Of a DNA stretch of 64,000 nucleotides, positions 37,092-48,155 are shown piece by piece. Positions within the stretch are counted from its first letter, which is position 1. Each line of letters begins with the position of its first letter. Location: assembly GCA_007922225.1 (NCBI GenBank), contig ML679995.1, positions 2,619,928 to 2,683,927 on the forward strand. The letters are read 5' to 3'. Position numbers and translations under genes: made by a program. The DNA is from Emydura subglobosa (lineage: Eukaryota; Chordata; Testudines; Chelidae). Below the pieces are notes generated by a model that saw only the letters and a list, made by a program, of their open reading frames with translations, was not told the origin of the DNA and ran no database searches.

Positions 37092-37119
37092 ATGGCGGCT
37101 GTGGCTGAGAGCGCATCAG
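37092..37119 (+). CDS. Candidate first coding exon of an unidentified gene
   Basis: ATGGCGGCTG starts a 28-nt frame, MAAVAESAS plus one base, ending in CAG followed by GTACCA, an acceptable donor. It sits directly after the promoter-like motifs. I could not find a continuing exon or name a gene. In human the next gene after GALT is IL11RA, which this N-terminus does not resemble. It may be chance. Confidence 0.25.
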
Positions 37120-37479
37120 GTACCAGCGCCTCCTGCGTCTCTGGGCTTGAGCGCCAGGAGCCCAGCAGGCCGCCTCCCTGGCCCGTGCTGCACTGGCGAT
37201 CCTTCCCGGGGCACTGTGCTGGCCATCCCGCCCCACCTCGCCCGGGGCGCTAGGGGGCATGGTGTTGAGACTGCCCCAGCTGTGGTAGGGGCACTGTGCT
37301 ACAGAAGGGACGTCTTCCCGAGGAGAGCAACTTCTTCCCTCTAGCGCCTGGCCCCGCACCGCTCCCGCTAAGCCGGCTCTGCTGCGCTCCCGGCCGTCTG
37401 CCGTTTTGCCTGGGTCGTGACATTTTTCTTCCGCACCTGCCCGGAGCAGGTGTCGTTTGAGCGCTCCTTGCTCCTGATG

Positions 37480-37600
37480 GAAAGCCCACTTTTTATTTCT
37501 TCCCCTTCCTGCGTCTAATTTGTCAGGTTTCGCTTTCAAGGCCCACGCAGAATTAATCTGGTGTGCTGCCAACGCACGGGAGAGCCCCTGCTCGGCTCAG
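37480..37600. promoter_or_regulatory. Candidate conserved non-coding block
   Basis: Non-repetitive AT-richer stretch ('tctaatttgtcaggtttcgc', 'gcagaattaatctggtgtgc') within GC-rich DNA. Only its composition supports a regulatory role. Confidence 0.18.
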
Positions 37601-38214
37601 TCCCGCTGCTTGCCGCAGGAGTGGGTGCCGCAGGATGAAATGCTCCAGGGAAGAGAGATGGGTCTGAGCCCCTTTCCCTGTGTTTTATGCCCGGCTCTGC
37701 CGCTGACTCCCCATGGGCCCATCCTGGGCCTCGTTGAGGGCAGCCCGGTTTGCTTGGCGTGGTCAAGAAGGTGAAGACATTTGGGGGGCACCAGGAATGG
37801 GTGGAGAATCAGATGGAAAGGCACCTCTGTCATTACAGGAATCGGGGGGGGCATGCTCCCTGGTGGTGCTGTGCTGTTCTTGGTGCCCCCGCTCATAGAT
37901 GGGGTTCACGGGCAAGGGACGAGTGATAAAGGGTCTGGGGTGGCTTTGGTGTACAGGGAGACTGGACAGGCGGGCCAGGTACCCAGCCTCTGACTAATAG
38001 GGTTGGAGGAGAATCGCCTTTGGGGGGGGTCTTGCACCTTCCTCTGAACCAGCCGCTGCTGGCCGCTGTCAGAGACGGGACCCGGGCCCAGAGGGAGTCC
38101 TGTCGGCGTTGGCCGTGCGAACGCCAGCTCTGCCCTGGCCATAACCCCGTGCGCCCAGCTCATTCGCACCTGCTGAGGGCTGTGACACCTGCCCCGGGGA
38201 GGTGCTGGTTTCCA

Positions 38215-38400
38215 GGCAGACGATTCTCGCTGTCGCTGGGGCTTTTTCTCGTGAGATCTTTAATTATCACCAGAGAAACGTCCTGCGACTCTGTAATGAG
38301 ACTTGTATTCCTGTCAAGTGGTTAATTGGGCTCCTGGGTGCTGGACGCAGCCGCCATGTGGGCAAATGCTCTCCTCGTCAGCAGTAATTTGCCCCCTACT
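38215..38400. promoter_or_regulatory. Candidate conserved non-coding block
   Basis: Contains 'gatctttaattatcaccag', 'tctgtaatgagacttg', 'gtggttaattgggctcc' and 'cagcagtaatttgcc', i.e. several TAAT/ATTA cores and no repeat match. It is a possible enhancer. Confidence 0.25.
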
Positions 38401-40374
38401 AACTGTGGGAAGCGGTTTTCCCCAGGAACGTCCCCAGGTCCAGCTGGCGTGGCTGTAACGTGTGCGGAGAAGGCCCAGTGAAAGATCAGGCTTGGTGCAG
38501 TCAGCGTGGGTGAGCCCCGCTGCTTGTCTGCTACCTCGGCCCTGGGATTGAGCCAGCTGATTTCTCTTGGGAGGTGAAACCCTCCCTGCTCTGCCCTTGT
38601 GCTCAGTGGGAATGGCGGATGCCCCTCCAGCTCGGGCTCCCCCTGCCTCGCTCTGCACTGCCCCTCTGTTGGCAATGCAAACTCTCCGGCTGTGCCAGCC
38701 CTTTGCTAGTCCCGTTCTGGCTCATCCCCCGCCCCGGGACGTTGACCTGCAGCCACCCCCCGCTGTCCTGGCCCCATGTGTCTCTCTAGCAGTGGCTGTG
38801 AAGGTGACAGCAATGCCGAGGGCAGGGATTTGTACCCGCAGGCTTTTCCCTGTCAACACTCCCGCTAGGGCAGCTCGGCCTGTCTCGGCAGACGAGGCTT
38901 GATCCTCTCTGGAAGCACCGGCCCTGTGGCTATAGAGCCCTGAGGGCTCGGTGCAGTCCTTGTGGGAGGCGCTGGAGTCAGGGGGTCCCTCTGTGCCCTG
39001 CAGGCCAGGCCCTCCAGTCCCTGGCACAGCTCGAGGCAGGGGCAGGCTGTTCCCACGCCCTTTTCCATGGCCACACTGCCGGCCCCAACCTAGACGTCAC
39101 TATGGCCACAACATCTCTCCTCCCCTGGCCACGACTCCAGCACCTGGTCCTCCCTCCAGCCAGCCGCTTGGGGGCCCTTCCTGAGGGGCCAGCTGCTGTC
39201 ACCGGCTTTCCTGCCAGCTACGGTCCTGCCTCGTGGCTTCCTTTTCAGGGAGGGATGCTGCAAAGGCAGCTGTAGCATCTCCGCCTGCAGCCCAGGACTG
39301 GGCATGGCCCGGGGCTGTGGATCTGCTCCGGAGGTCTGCCTGCTGCTTCCGTGGTGGCCTGGCAGGCTGGAACAGAGGAGCGAGGCAGGAAAAGCCACGC
39401 GTGGGATGGTCAACGAGGTTCCTGGTGCGTCACCTACATCTCACTCTAACCTACCCCTTCTCAGCCTCCCTTACGCCCACTCACCGCGGTTCACCCAGCC
39501 CATCTGAGTGTGACCCTGGGGAGCATTCTGGGGTGTTTCCGTCTCACTGGTGTACCAAGCATTGGTACCATCCTGCTGTGGGGTACTTCCGGGGCCCTCA
39601 GGAGCGCAGTCTCTGAGCGCCAGGGGCTGGGATCCCGGCTGTAAGCCTCACAGTCCCTGCCGTGACACAGCCCTGCTGGAGCACGAGTTCACCAACCGCC
39701 TCCTATTCACCAGCCTCGCTCGACACAGCGCCTTGGTGCCCCTGCTAGATCCCCCCCCCCCGCCTCCCCAAAGCCTGGATGAGGCCCAGCCCTGCTGGGT
39801 GTGAGGCGGGGCAGCTGCTTGTGCTCCAGATGTGGGGGCCGGCAGTTCCTCTCACGAACAGGATAAATGACCCACCAGCAGGCTCCCCAAAGGAGCCCCC
39901 ATCAGTGTCTGGGGAGCGGGGACAATGTCCCCTGGCCGGGATGCTGGTGTTTTGCTGGCGTTTCGTGTGCAGAGATGAAAAAAGGAGTGATGTGATAACG
40001 GGGTGGTGTTGGGCTGCGTGTCTGAGGGAACATCTGTTGATGTGAGCCACGTGGCTTTGAGACAGGCTTCGCTGGTAAGCGGGAAGAGCCGGCAGCTTTC
40101 AAAGCTCAGTATTGCTCTCAGCACTGAACAAATCCCAGGCCCCAGGATCCTCTCTGTGAGTGATCTGAGATACCTCCAGCGCCTGCTCTTGGTTGCAAGA
40201 GCTGTCGGCATTTGTGATGCTCAGGGGGCTTTGCACGTCTCAGGGATCAGTGCAGCTCAGCTGCTCACCCTCACTGTTAGAACTGCAGCAGCAGCGTCTG
40301 CTAGTGGTAAGGTTCTGTAATGGTTTCCATTCTCAGCCCCTTTCCAGTCCAGTTGGCACTTGTCGAAGGGGAAA
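38401..40374. other. Intergenic, nothing recognised
   Basis: GC-rich DNA without a recognisable exon. Open frames on both strands overlap. Confidence 0.35.
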
Positions 40375-40790
40375 TTTGTTACTAGAAAAATGGACTTTTT
40401 AAACAAAGTTTTTCACAAAAACACATCAACAAATATAAAACATGTTTTGTTTTTCACTAAAAAGCTAGTGCCTTTGTAAACTTAAAAAAAAATAGTTATC
40501 AAAATGTTTAATTTACTGGAAACTGGATTTTGGGTAAAAGAAAAACCCCATAACCCTTTCCAGAATGTTTTTAATTAATAAAAAGATTTAAAAAAAAATA
40601 AAATGATGATAAAATGAAAACCAGATTGTTTGGACACTTGAAAACAAACAAAGCAAACCCAAACCAGAACAACAAAAAAACACTTCAAAACTTTGAAATT
40701 TATTTTGAAATGAAAATAATTGTGGGTTTGGTTTGGTTTTGTTGACCAGTTCTGTTTCTAGATTTGCTGAAACCATCTTGAGGGCTGAAA
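40375..40790. repeat. AT-rich interspersed repeat, second copy
   Basis: A strongly AT-rich block with 'aaaactttgaaat', 'ttttgaaatgaaaat' and 'gttttgtttttcac' words shared with 1905-2215. No coding potential. Confidence 0.4.
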
Positions 40791-40894
40791 TTTTCCAGTC
40801 TCAGTCTCTTTCTCAAGGTTACTTACAAAATGCTATGTGTTTGTAAGCGGTTGAAGAAATCTGTGGACAGCATTTGAGCAGGAGCATGTAATGG

Positions 40895-41160
40895 AAGATC
40901 AAGGGTTCCAAAAAGAATTAGATAAGTTCCTGGAGGACAGGTCCATCAATGGCTATTAGCCAAGATGCTCAGGGATGCAACCCTACGCTCTCTGTTTTCC
41001 AGAAGCTGTGAATGGATGACAGGGGATGGATCACTCTAACTGTCCTGTTCTGTTCATTCCCTCTGACGCACGTGGCGTTGGCCACTGTTAGAAGACAGGA
41101 TCCTGGGCTAGGTGGGCCGTTGGCCTCACCCTGTATGGCCGTTCTTATCATTTCGTGATG
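40895..41160 (+). mobile_element. CR1 LINE 3' end
   Basis: 'gaattagataagttcctgga', 'acaggtccatcaatggctat' and a terminal 'atggccgttcttat' identify the same CR1 3' subfamily as in GALT intron 1. Confidence 0.8.
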
Positions 41161-41239
41161 CAAGTGCCCAGTGAGGCAGAGTTAAGGTTGCAGGGGCACC
41201 TCCCTGTCAGTGGCATTTCCTGTCGTTTTCACGCTTCGC

Positions 41240-41475
41240 TGTGCATAGATTCTAAAGCCAGAAGAGGCTGCCGTGGTCCTCTAGCCTGGCTTTCTGCATA
41301 GCCCCGAACACAGACGAGCTTCCCCCCCAGTGAGCCCAGTTTGAACTCAGGCAGGAAGAACTTTTAGAAAAACATCCAATCCTGGTTTAGAAATCGCTGG
41401 CGAATCCACCGCAGCCCTTGGGAAATCTCCCCCTTGCTTATTCTATGGGTCAGGTGCTGATGTCCAAACCCATTT
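41240..41475 (-). mobile_element. CR1 LINE 3' fragment
   Basis: Antisense CR1-tail words ('gctggcgaatccaccgcagc' then 'ccttgggaaat', and 'ttctaaagccagaagaggct'). Diverged. Confidence 0.5.
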
Positions 41476-42339
41476 CTGCCTTCAGGGTTTAGACTAGGAG
41501 GAGGATTGTTCACATTTGACAGCTGTCAGCGTGTACACTGTTGGATAATAATCAGTGCTCCATCGATACTCTTGTTACCCAGACAAGGGAATACTGGGCA
41601 GCTGGAGCTACACAGCTGGACAGCAGGGCCGTGCAGTTGATCTCTTGGAAAAACGGGTGGCAAGCAAACTCTCACCTCCAGGCACTGTGAACATGTTTGA
41701 TAGTCTCTCAGTGGACTCAGGTACATCTGATTCCATGTGGAGTCAGAGATTGGCAATGGAAGCATGTCAGAACTCTGTTTATGAGATGTAAGTGAAAACG
41801 AGCGGTGTCTCTTTAAAACAGAGTCCAGCCTTGAAATGGGTAACCCTTGAAAAATTGAAAACTAGTGAACTAGCTAGGGTGTGTAGTAGTGCGAGTTACA
41901 TGCCTGATGGGGGAGAAAGTGCTACCCAGAGCTGTTAGCACAGAGGACACGCCTGGCGAGATCACATAAACAGAGATTATGCAGCAGGAGCAGATCCAGT
42001 CCATTAGTGATCTCACCAAACCCAGGGTAAGGTTGGTAAAGAAATTCAATAACATCGTTACCGCCATAGTAAACCTTACAAAGTAAAGCCTGTTTCACCC
42101 AGACAAGATTTGGATGTTAATAGTAATGCTGATATTAATTCTTGTAACTAATTGGTTCCTAATTCCAGAAACTGTAAAAATGCACCATGTGCCTGATATT
42201 TTTTAAAACCCTTGAAACAAGTTAGAAATTGTACTAATACAAAACCAGAAATGGAAAGTTCCTGGATGCATTCAGCAGTGTCTGGGGACAGCCCTTTCTG
42301 CATCAATTTTGCCTGGGGGTGTGATGCTAGCTGGATTAA
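41476..42339. other. Unassigned sequence upstream of LTR-like repeat
   Basis: No host gene is recognised. It adjoins the LTR-like repeat and could be part of the same element, but I have no motif to prove it. Confidence 0.3.
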
Positions 42340-43395
42340 GGGGACCATTTATAATATTATTTAACATCACTATTTCAACATTACAATAATTCATACGGGA
42401 TATGGCATGCCAGGTACTGTTAGAAAGGTTATCGTTTGCTAAGGATGATGATATGGTTTATGTGTATGTGTTGTATTTGTATTGGCAGTTATGGATATGT
42501 TTGATGTATCTGTATTGCAACGTGTGCTGTGTTTCTGGGTGACATCCCAGCAGTATGGGAGCAGCAATAAGATGCTTAATGGCCCGTTAAGGAAACTCAC
42601 AGGTACAATGGGCCTGGGGAGAGAAGCCAGGGCTATACCTAATGAGTCACCAGGACTTAATACTCATGTGACCCTGGACGCCATCTTATTTCTGTACATT
42701 TCCACAAGCAGCATGGCAAAGGCCAAGAGACATAAAAGGCAGCTGCACCACATCCATTTTGTCTTCAGTCATCAGTCTTCTTCAGTCTTCACCTACCTCT
42801 GGATCAACTCATCTACAACTGAAGCTGTGAAACAAAGACCTGAGACCCATCCAGGTATGGGATGTACACCAGAGGGACTAGATAAGCCTGCAACTCCACA
42901 ATTCTACTAGAAACCGGATATATAGGGACTTTCAGATCAATCGCATGTATCTGATTGCTTTCGTCATTTAACATTTCTCTTATGGTTCGTTTCTTTCCTT
43001 TTATAATAAACCTTTAGTTTTAGTTACTAAAGGATTGGCTGGCAGCGTGGTATTTTGGGTAAGATCCAAACTTATATTGAACTGGTGCTGTGGCTGACCC
43101 CTTGGGGTTAGGAGAAACCTTTTTGGTAAAGAGCACAGCGTTTTAAATAACTGATCTCTTTACTGGACCTGGCAGCTGATTGGGAGCCAGAGACTGAAAT
43201 GCAGTAAAGGGGGCTGTGTGTATTTTTGTTTTAGTTTCTTGATAACCAGTGTGGGGCATCAGAAGCGCGGTTTGTGGCTGGTTGGGAAGCCTGACCAGTG
43301 CCACCCACCGGTGCTGGGAGAATCTGCTCTCCTTTTACTGCCTGTCCTGACCTTGGCGTTTTCAGGTGGTCTGCCCTAGGCATGGACGGGTCACA
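42340..43395 (+). repeat. About 1-kb LTR-like interspersed repeat, copy 1
   Basis: Aligns over about 1 kb with the reverse complement of 61196-62190. Shared blocks include 'cataaaaggcagctgcacca', 'acctttagttttagttacta', 'aggattggctggcagcgtgg' and 'ggctgaccccttggggt'. An AATAAA precedes the 'cctttagtttta' block, as in an LTR with its own poly(A) signal. A 142-codon open frame inside is only partly shared between copies and is not a known protein. Element ends and target duplications are not resolved. Confidence 0.7.
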
Positions 43396-43602
43396 AAGGG
43401 GCTATTCAATGTGCTCTCTCTGCCGCTCAAGATAAGAGCCTTACTACTGGTGTCAGCCAGGAGAGCTGTCCTTTAGCTCTCCTGGCAAAGGCTTGTCATT
43501 TTGGAGCTTAGAGAACCAGGATACGGCTTCCCACCGGAGCACGTGGGTGGGCTTATAATTGTATCTGTTTGCAACAAGTGGGTTTATTACAACCCAGTCC
43601 TG

Positions 43603-43627
43603 CAGTGTCTCTCTCTCTCTCTCTCTG
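43603..43627. repeat. (CT)n microsatellite
   Basis: About eleven uninterrupted TC units. Confidence 0.9.
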
Positions 43628-43799
43628 TCCTGCACGCCCAGAGCCCAGGGAAGTGATGACGAGTTTGCATGAATGTGTAAATCCAGATCGCAATAATTGT
43701 CCGGCTGTAACGAAGCTAGTCATCTTTTGCTGCACGCCTACTTAGCTTTGATTTACTAGGCCACCGGCTCTGTGCCCGGCCTGGATTGCATCAGCCCAG

Positions 43800-44165
43800 C
43801 GCTGTAAATGAACTCTGCAATAAGTCAAGCAGTATTAAACTTTACAGTCGCTGCATTTAAAAACAAGACACTTTCCCTAATAAATCAGGGCAAGTGGGAT
43901 TGTAAATATCAAGGCAGGATCCATATTGCTTAATTAAACAGGGCCTAATGAGCATCATGTTTGTTGCATTGTGATTTAGGAGGAGATCTAAGGCGACAGC
44001 CAGTGCCTGACAATTGAGAGACCAGCTGGCTGGGAGAATATGGTAGACAGGGTCTCTAATCATGTTGCAAACGGGCTGCTGGTAGATTTGCTCAGAGACT
44101 GCACAGCCAGCGCAGGTTTGTCCAAGGCCCCTCAGGCATATGTCGAGCAGTCCTTTGGAGTCAGA
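43800..44165. promoter_or_regulatory. Candidate conserved non-coding block
   Basis: AT-rich and non-repetitive, with clustered 'ccctaataaatcagg', 'gcttaattaaacagggcctaatgagc' in parts, 'caattgag' and 'ctctaatcatg'. These are homeodomain-like cores in a GC-rich neighbourhood. No exon signature. Confidence 0.28.
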
Positions 44166-44481
44166 CAATCAGCAGAACCCGGGGAGCAGATTTAGCCCTG
44201 CGATCTGGTGGGCTAGTGTAGAGCTGTGTGCGGCTGGCTGCCTCCTGCTGGGGTAGTTCCCTTGAGCTGCTCCCGCACGGCATCAAAGGCATCTCGGCAT
44301 CTCTGGCCTTGGTGGGGTTGGCTGGGCGGGAGGGTGGGGAAGATGAAGCCTGCTGCTCATCTTTAAACAGGAGGGGAATCGCATGCATGCCCATCAAATG
44401 GCCTTGAGACAGCTCACCTATCCAGTGGGGAAAAGGCTGGGCTGGCTGTCACCCCTGCGACCGGAGCACCAGGGACCGAGA

Positions 44482-45217
44482 GATCATAGAATCATAGAAT
44501 ATTAGAGTTGGAAGGGACCTCAGGAAGTCATCTAGTCCAACCCCCTGCTCAAAGCAGGACTAACCTCAGCTAAATCATCCCAGCCAGGGCTTTGTCAAGC
44601 CTCAGCTTAAAAACCTCTAAGGATGGAGATTCCACCACCTCCCTAGGTAACCCATTCCAGTGCTTCACCACCCTCCTAGGGAAAAACTTTTTCCTAATGT
44701 CCAACCTAGACCTCCCGCCCTGCAACTTGAGACCATTGCTCCTTGTTCTGTCATCTGCCACCACCGAGAACAGCCTAGCTCCATCCTCCCTGGAACCCCC
44801 TTTCAGGTAGTTAAAGGCTGCTATCAAATCCCCCCTCAATCTTCTCTTTTGCAGACTAAACAAGCCCAGTTCCCTCAGCCTCTCCTCATAAGTCTTGTGC
44901 TCCAGCCCCCTCATCATTTTTGTTGCCCTCCGCTGGATTCTCTCCAATTTCTCCACATCCTTTTTGTAGTGGGGGGCCCAAAACTGGACACAATATTCTA
45001 AATGCGGCCTCACTAATGCCGAATAGAGGGGAATGATCACTTCCCTCCATCTGCTGGCAATGCTCCTACTAATGCAGCCCAATATGCTATTAGCCTTCTT
45101 GGCAACCAGTGCACACTGCTGACTCATATCCAGCTTCTTATCCACTGTTACCCCCAGGTCCTTTTCTGCAGAGCTGCTGCCCAGCTCGTCGGTCCCCAGT
45201 CTGTAGCTGTGCATGGG
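44482..45217 (-). mobile_element. CR1 LINE, 5'-truncated, with intact C-terminal RT frame
   Basis: On the minus strand a 225-codon frame (45247-44570) reads through the C-terminal part of the CR1 ORF2 reverse transcriptase without stops. It holds '[20 protein letters not shown]', '[20 protein letters not shown]' and '[20 protein letters not shown]', ending ...LDKALAGMI. The 3' end at 44482-44501 carries the CR1-type 'atagaatcatagaat' repeat. The 5' break is near 45217, where similarity to the copy at 63.3 kb stops. The open frame suggests a young copy; the catalytic RT domain is absent. Confidence 0.92.
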
Positions 45218-45284
45218 AGTCAGTTGGATGCCGTGGCCATCGTGCAAACGGCACGTCCCACAGGGTGCTGGCTGCAGGGCTGGT

Positions 45285-45520
45285 TCAGGCGAGGAAGGAT
45301 GGCTCAGGGGTTAGAGTGCTCACCTCAGCCTTGGCAGACCCGTGTTCGAGTTCCCTGCTTTGCCACAGATGCCGCCTGTGACCTTGGGTGAGTCACTTAG
45401 CCTCTCTGTGCCTCAGCTGCCCCTTCTGTAACCTGGGGATAACAGCCCTGCCGCGTGGGATGTTGCAGGGCTAAACACATTGAAGATGGTGCGGTGCACA
45501 GGTAATGGGGGGCTAGATAA
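45285..45520 (+). repeat. MIR SINE with recognisable tRNA head
   Basis: A tRNA-like head has an A-box-like 'ggctcaggggtt' (45301-45312) and a B-box-like 'gtgttcgagttcc' (about 45342-45354). The MIR core follows: 'gtgaccttgggtgagtcact', 'tgtgcctcagctgcc', 'taacctggggataac'. It is nearly full length and the best-preserved MIR in the window. Confidence 0.85.
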
Positions 45521-47220
45521 GTACCTGCAATAGTCCAGTGTGGGGCCTGGAACTCAGAACAGCATTTGTGGGTCCTGACTGCCGCTGGGAATGGTTCAGA
45601 AATAAGATGACCCTGCAGGAAGGAAGGAGCCCTAAGACAAAGCAATGGGCAGGGAGGAGCAGTGCCAGCGCTTGCCCATGCCCTCGCCGTCCTCCACATC
45701 CAGCCTGCCCTGGGTGGGTGCCTGCAGATGATGATTTTTCCGTCCCAGGTTCTGCCCGCTCCTAGTCCCAGCGGTTTCCCTTGGTGGCTTTGTGGAAGCC
45801 CGAGGCGAAAGGAGTCACGCTGGCTGCGATCAGCCCCGTGGCAGGTCTGTCCGGGGGGTAGGGACGGCTCTCAGACCTGCCCTAGCGCCTATGCTTGGTC
45901 CTGCTGGGCTGGAAAGGGCCTAGCCCCGTCTCTTCCTTCCTGGAGGAGTCGGGCGACCGTGAGCTCAAGGTGAGGGGTGGGTGATGCAGGACGCTCGTTT
46001 GATAGGCGCCTGAGCCTAGAGCTGCCAGAGATAACCCAGGGGGACAGCGAACCTGAAACCGTCTGGCCCCAAAGCCTGGAGCAGCAACCACAGAGGCTCA
46101 GCACGCCCTGCCCGGGGTGAGCGGTGCGGCACTGCCCCAGCCGAGAGACACGAGCCCCTGCAGCAGTCATTGGAAACTGACCTGCACAAAGCAAGCCCTA
46201 GCGGTTCAGGCTGTCGGCGACCGTCCTGCTGGGCTTGATCCATCTCTGATGTCTACGGAGCATCCTCCGGAAGCGGGTAAGGGGACAGTGGCAAACGGCG
46301 GCCCATCGGCCTGCGCTGATGGCTAGAACCGCGGTGGCTGCGTGGGCTTCTTGGGGGACGTTGGGCTAATGGCAATTCGGAGTAGCTGGGGGTCGGCCGA
46401 GCCCCAGGAGCCAGAAGGGAGGAGTGGGCAGGGTGCGGGAGTTTCCATGGGGCCAGCGTCCCCCCCTCAGGCAGTGCCCAGTGGCAGGTGCTGCCGAGGA
46501 AGGTTCAAGTCTGGCTTAGTGCACGGCTGGCCCGTTCCTCCCACGCCCCGCCGGGGATCATGGCGTGAAGCAGAAAGGGCTGAGGTTAACCTGCCGTTGC
46601 AGGAGCTCTCCTGGGTGCCAGGAACATTCTCGCCCTCCAGTTTTTTCCCCAGGGGCATCCGGCAGCAGCCAGCCCCACGGTTTAGCTGTACGTGGCTTTC
46701 TATTTAAAAAAACGTGCGGCCTGTGAATGTCACCAAGGGCACCCTTGTCCCCGCGCTGTGGGGCAGGTTTCGAGGGGCCTGGGAGGGCGGGGAGGGGTCT
46801 GGCTGCTCAGCTCCCGCTAGTCTGTGTCGGAGCTTGCCGGACGTGGGGGGGCCTAGTGCAGAGACAAACAGAAGCAGTGGGTCAGGGAGGCCCTGGGGAG
46901 GGAGCTGGAGAGGCTGGAGACTGGGGGGGTCTCTCCAGGGAGGTGGCTTCGGGATTAGGTCCCCACGCTCAGATCACCGGTTGGATACGTGGGAGCCTCG
47001 TCCCGACTCGGAAGGTCCCGGGCGGGCGCTGCCGGAATGCGACTCAGACACACTGGGCTGCTGGCAGCATCGGGTAGGGGGCTGCCCGCTGCCCTGGGTG
47101 GATCGTGGCACTGCACCCAGCTCCTGAGTGGGGTGTGCCGGGTGGGCGAGCTTCCCCTGTGGCTATGCACAAACACTGCTCAGTTCCACCCCCAGGTGCC
47201 GGCGTCTGAGCCGGAATCAG
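45521..47220. other. Intergenic, nothing recognised
   Basis: GC-rich. Long frames such as 46714-47127 have no family resemblance and are overlapped by equally long frames. Confidence 0.35.
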
Positions 47221-47224
47221 AGAA

Positions 47225-47495
47225 ACCTAGGACGGGAAGGGGCTTCATTTGTCATCCTATTTACTTCAGACCATTTCTCCAGTTTGTCCAGATCATTTTG
47301 AATTTTAATCCTATCCTCCAAAGCACTTGCAACCCCTCCCAGCTGGGTATCGTCTGCAGACTTTATCAGTGTGCTCTCTGTGATGCCGTTATCTAAATCA
47401 CTGTTGCAGATATTGAACAGAACCGGACCCAGAACAGATCCCTGCAGGACCCCACTCGACCTGCCCTTCCAGCTTGACTGTGAGCCACTGAGACC
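47225..47495 (-). mobile_element. CR1 LINE fragment (RT region)
   Basis: The minus strand encodes the stretch after the RT motif-B '[11 protein letters not shown]' and the FADDT-equivalent 'SADDTQLGGVASALEDRIKI' (within 47217-47732). This is decayed CR1 ORF2. Confidence 0.8.
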
Positions 47496-47529
47496 TGCTC
47501 TCTGGGAGCGGTTTTCCAGCGAGTTCTGC

Positions 47530-47725
47530 GCCCACATTGCGGCGTCCACGTCCAGGTTCTTGGACCCCGCGCGGGCAGAGGGTCCCAGAGCCCAGGCTCC
47601 AGTCTGAGCCCAAACGGCCACAGTGCAATTTTCTATCCCTGCATCTTGAGGCCCGCCAGACAGAGTCAGCTGGCCCAGGCCAGCCGCAGGAGTGTTACTG
47701 CAGCGTGGACACACCCTTAGGCTGC
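47530..47725. repeat. DNA-transposon/MITE-like end
   Basis: Ends in 'tgcagcgtggacacaccctt' at about 47700-47719, preceded by 'ggcccaggccagccgcagg'. This resembles the terminal region of a turtle non-autonomous DNA element, as at 5640-6060. It directly adjoins a CR1 fragment. Confidence 0.4.
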
Positions 47726-48059
47726 TCCGCACGGGCGGCTGGGGAGCTGAGCTCAGGAAAGGACTGGAGCGGTTTTGAATCCGGCACCATAGGGCAGAGG
47801 GACCTTAGAGAGAACCAGCTAGCTGGTGGTGGTGTCGGTTCGGGTCTGAGAAGCTGGGCTGGAAAGCTTGTGAGAAGAAGCGGGTCAGGGGGGGCTGCGG
47901 GTCGGGATTGAGGGGCATCAGCCGAGCTGGGCATGTGAGGAGTGCGGGTCTGGAACCGCGAGGGGCAGGGCGGCATGCAGTGGGGTGTGGAGGGGCAGCG
48001 GCAGAGCTGGCTGCATGTGGGGAGCCCAGGGCTGGACTTGACGGGGAATCGGGGTGGCT

Positions 48060-48155
48060 GTATGGAGTCCCTGGCTCTGCCAGTGACCTGCTGGGTGACC
48101 CTGGGTAAGTCACTTTGCCTCTCCGTGCCTCAGTTTCCCCATGTGTAAAAAGCAG
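48060..48155 (+). repeat. MIR-type SINE
   Basis: 'gtgaccctgggtaagtcact', then 'ctccgtgcctcagtttcccc' and 'atgtgtaaaaag'. Confidence 0.7.

Noticed and set aside
36880..37572. 230-codon minus-strand open frame
   Set aside because: No domain, and it overlaps the promoter-like motifs and a MIR fragment. GC-rich chance frame.
42482..42910. 142-codon open frame as a novel protein
   Set aside because: The related copy at 61707-61919 (minus) is interrupted by indels, and the frame lies inside a repeated, LTR-like block.
45290..45360. tRNA gene
   Set aside because: A and B boxes are present but no cloverleaf can be closed, and the sequence continues directly into a MIR core. It is a SINE head.
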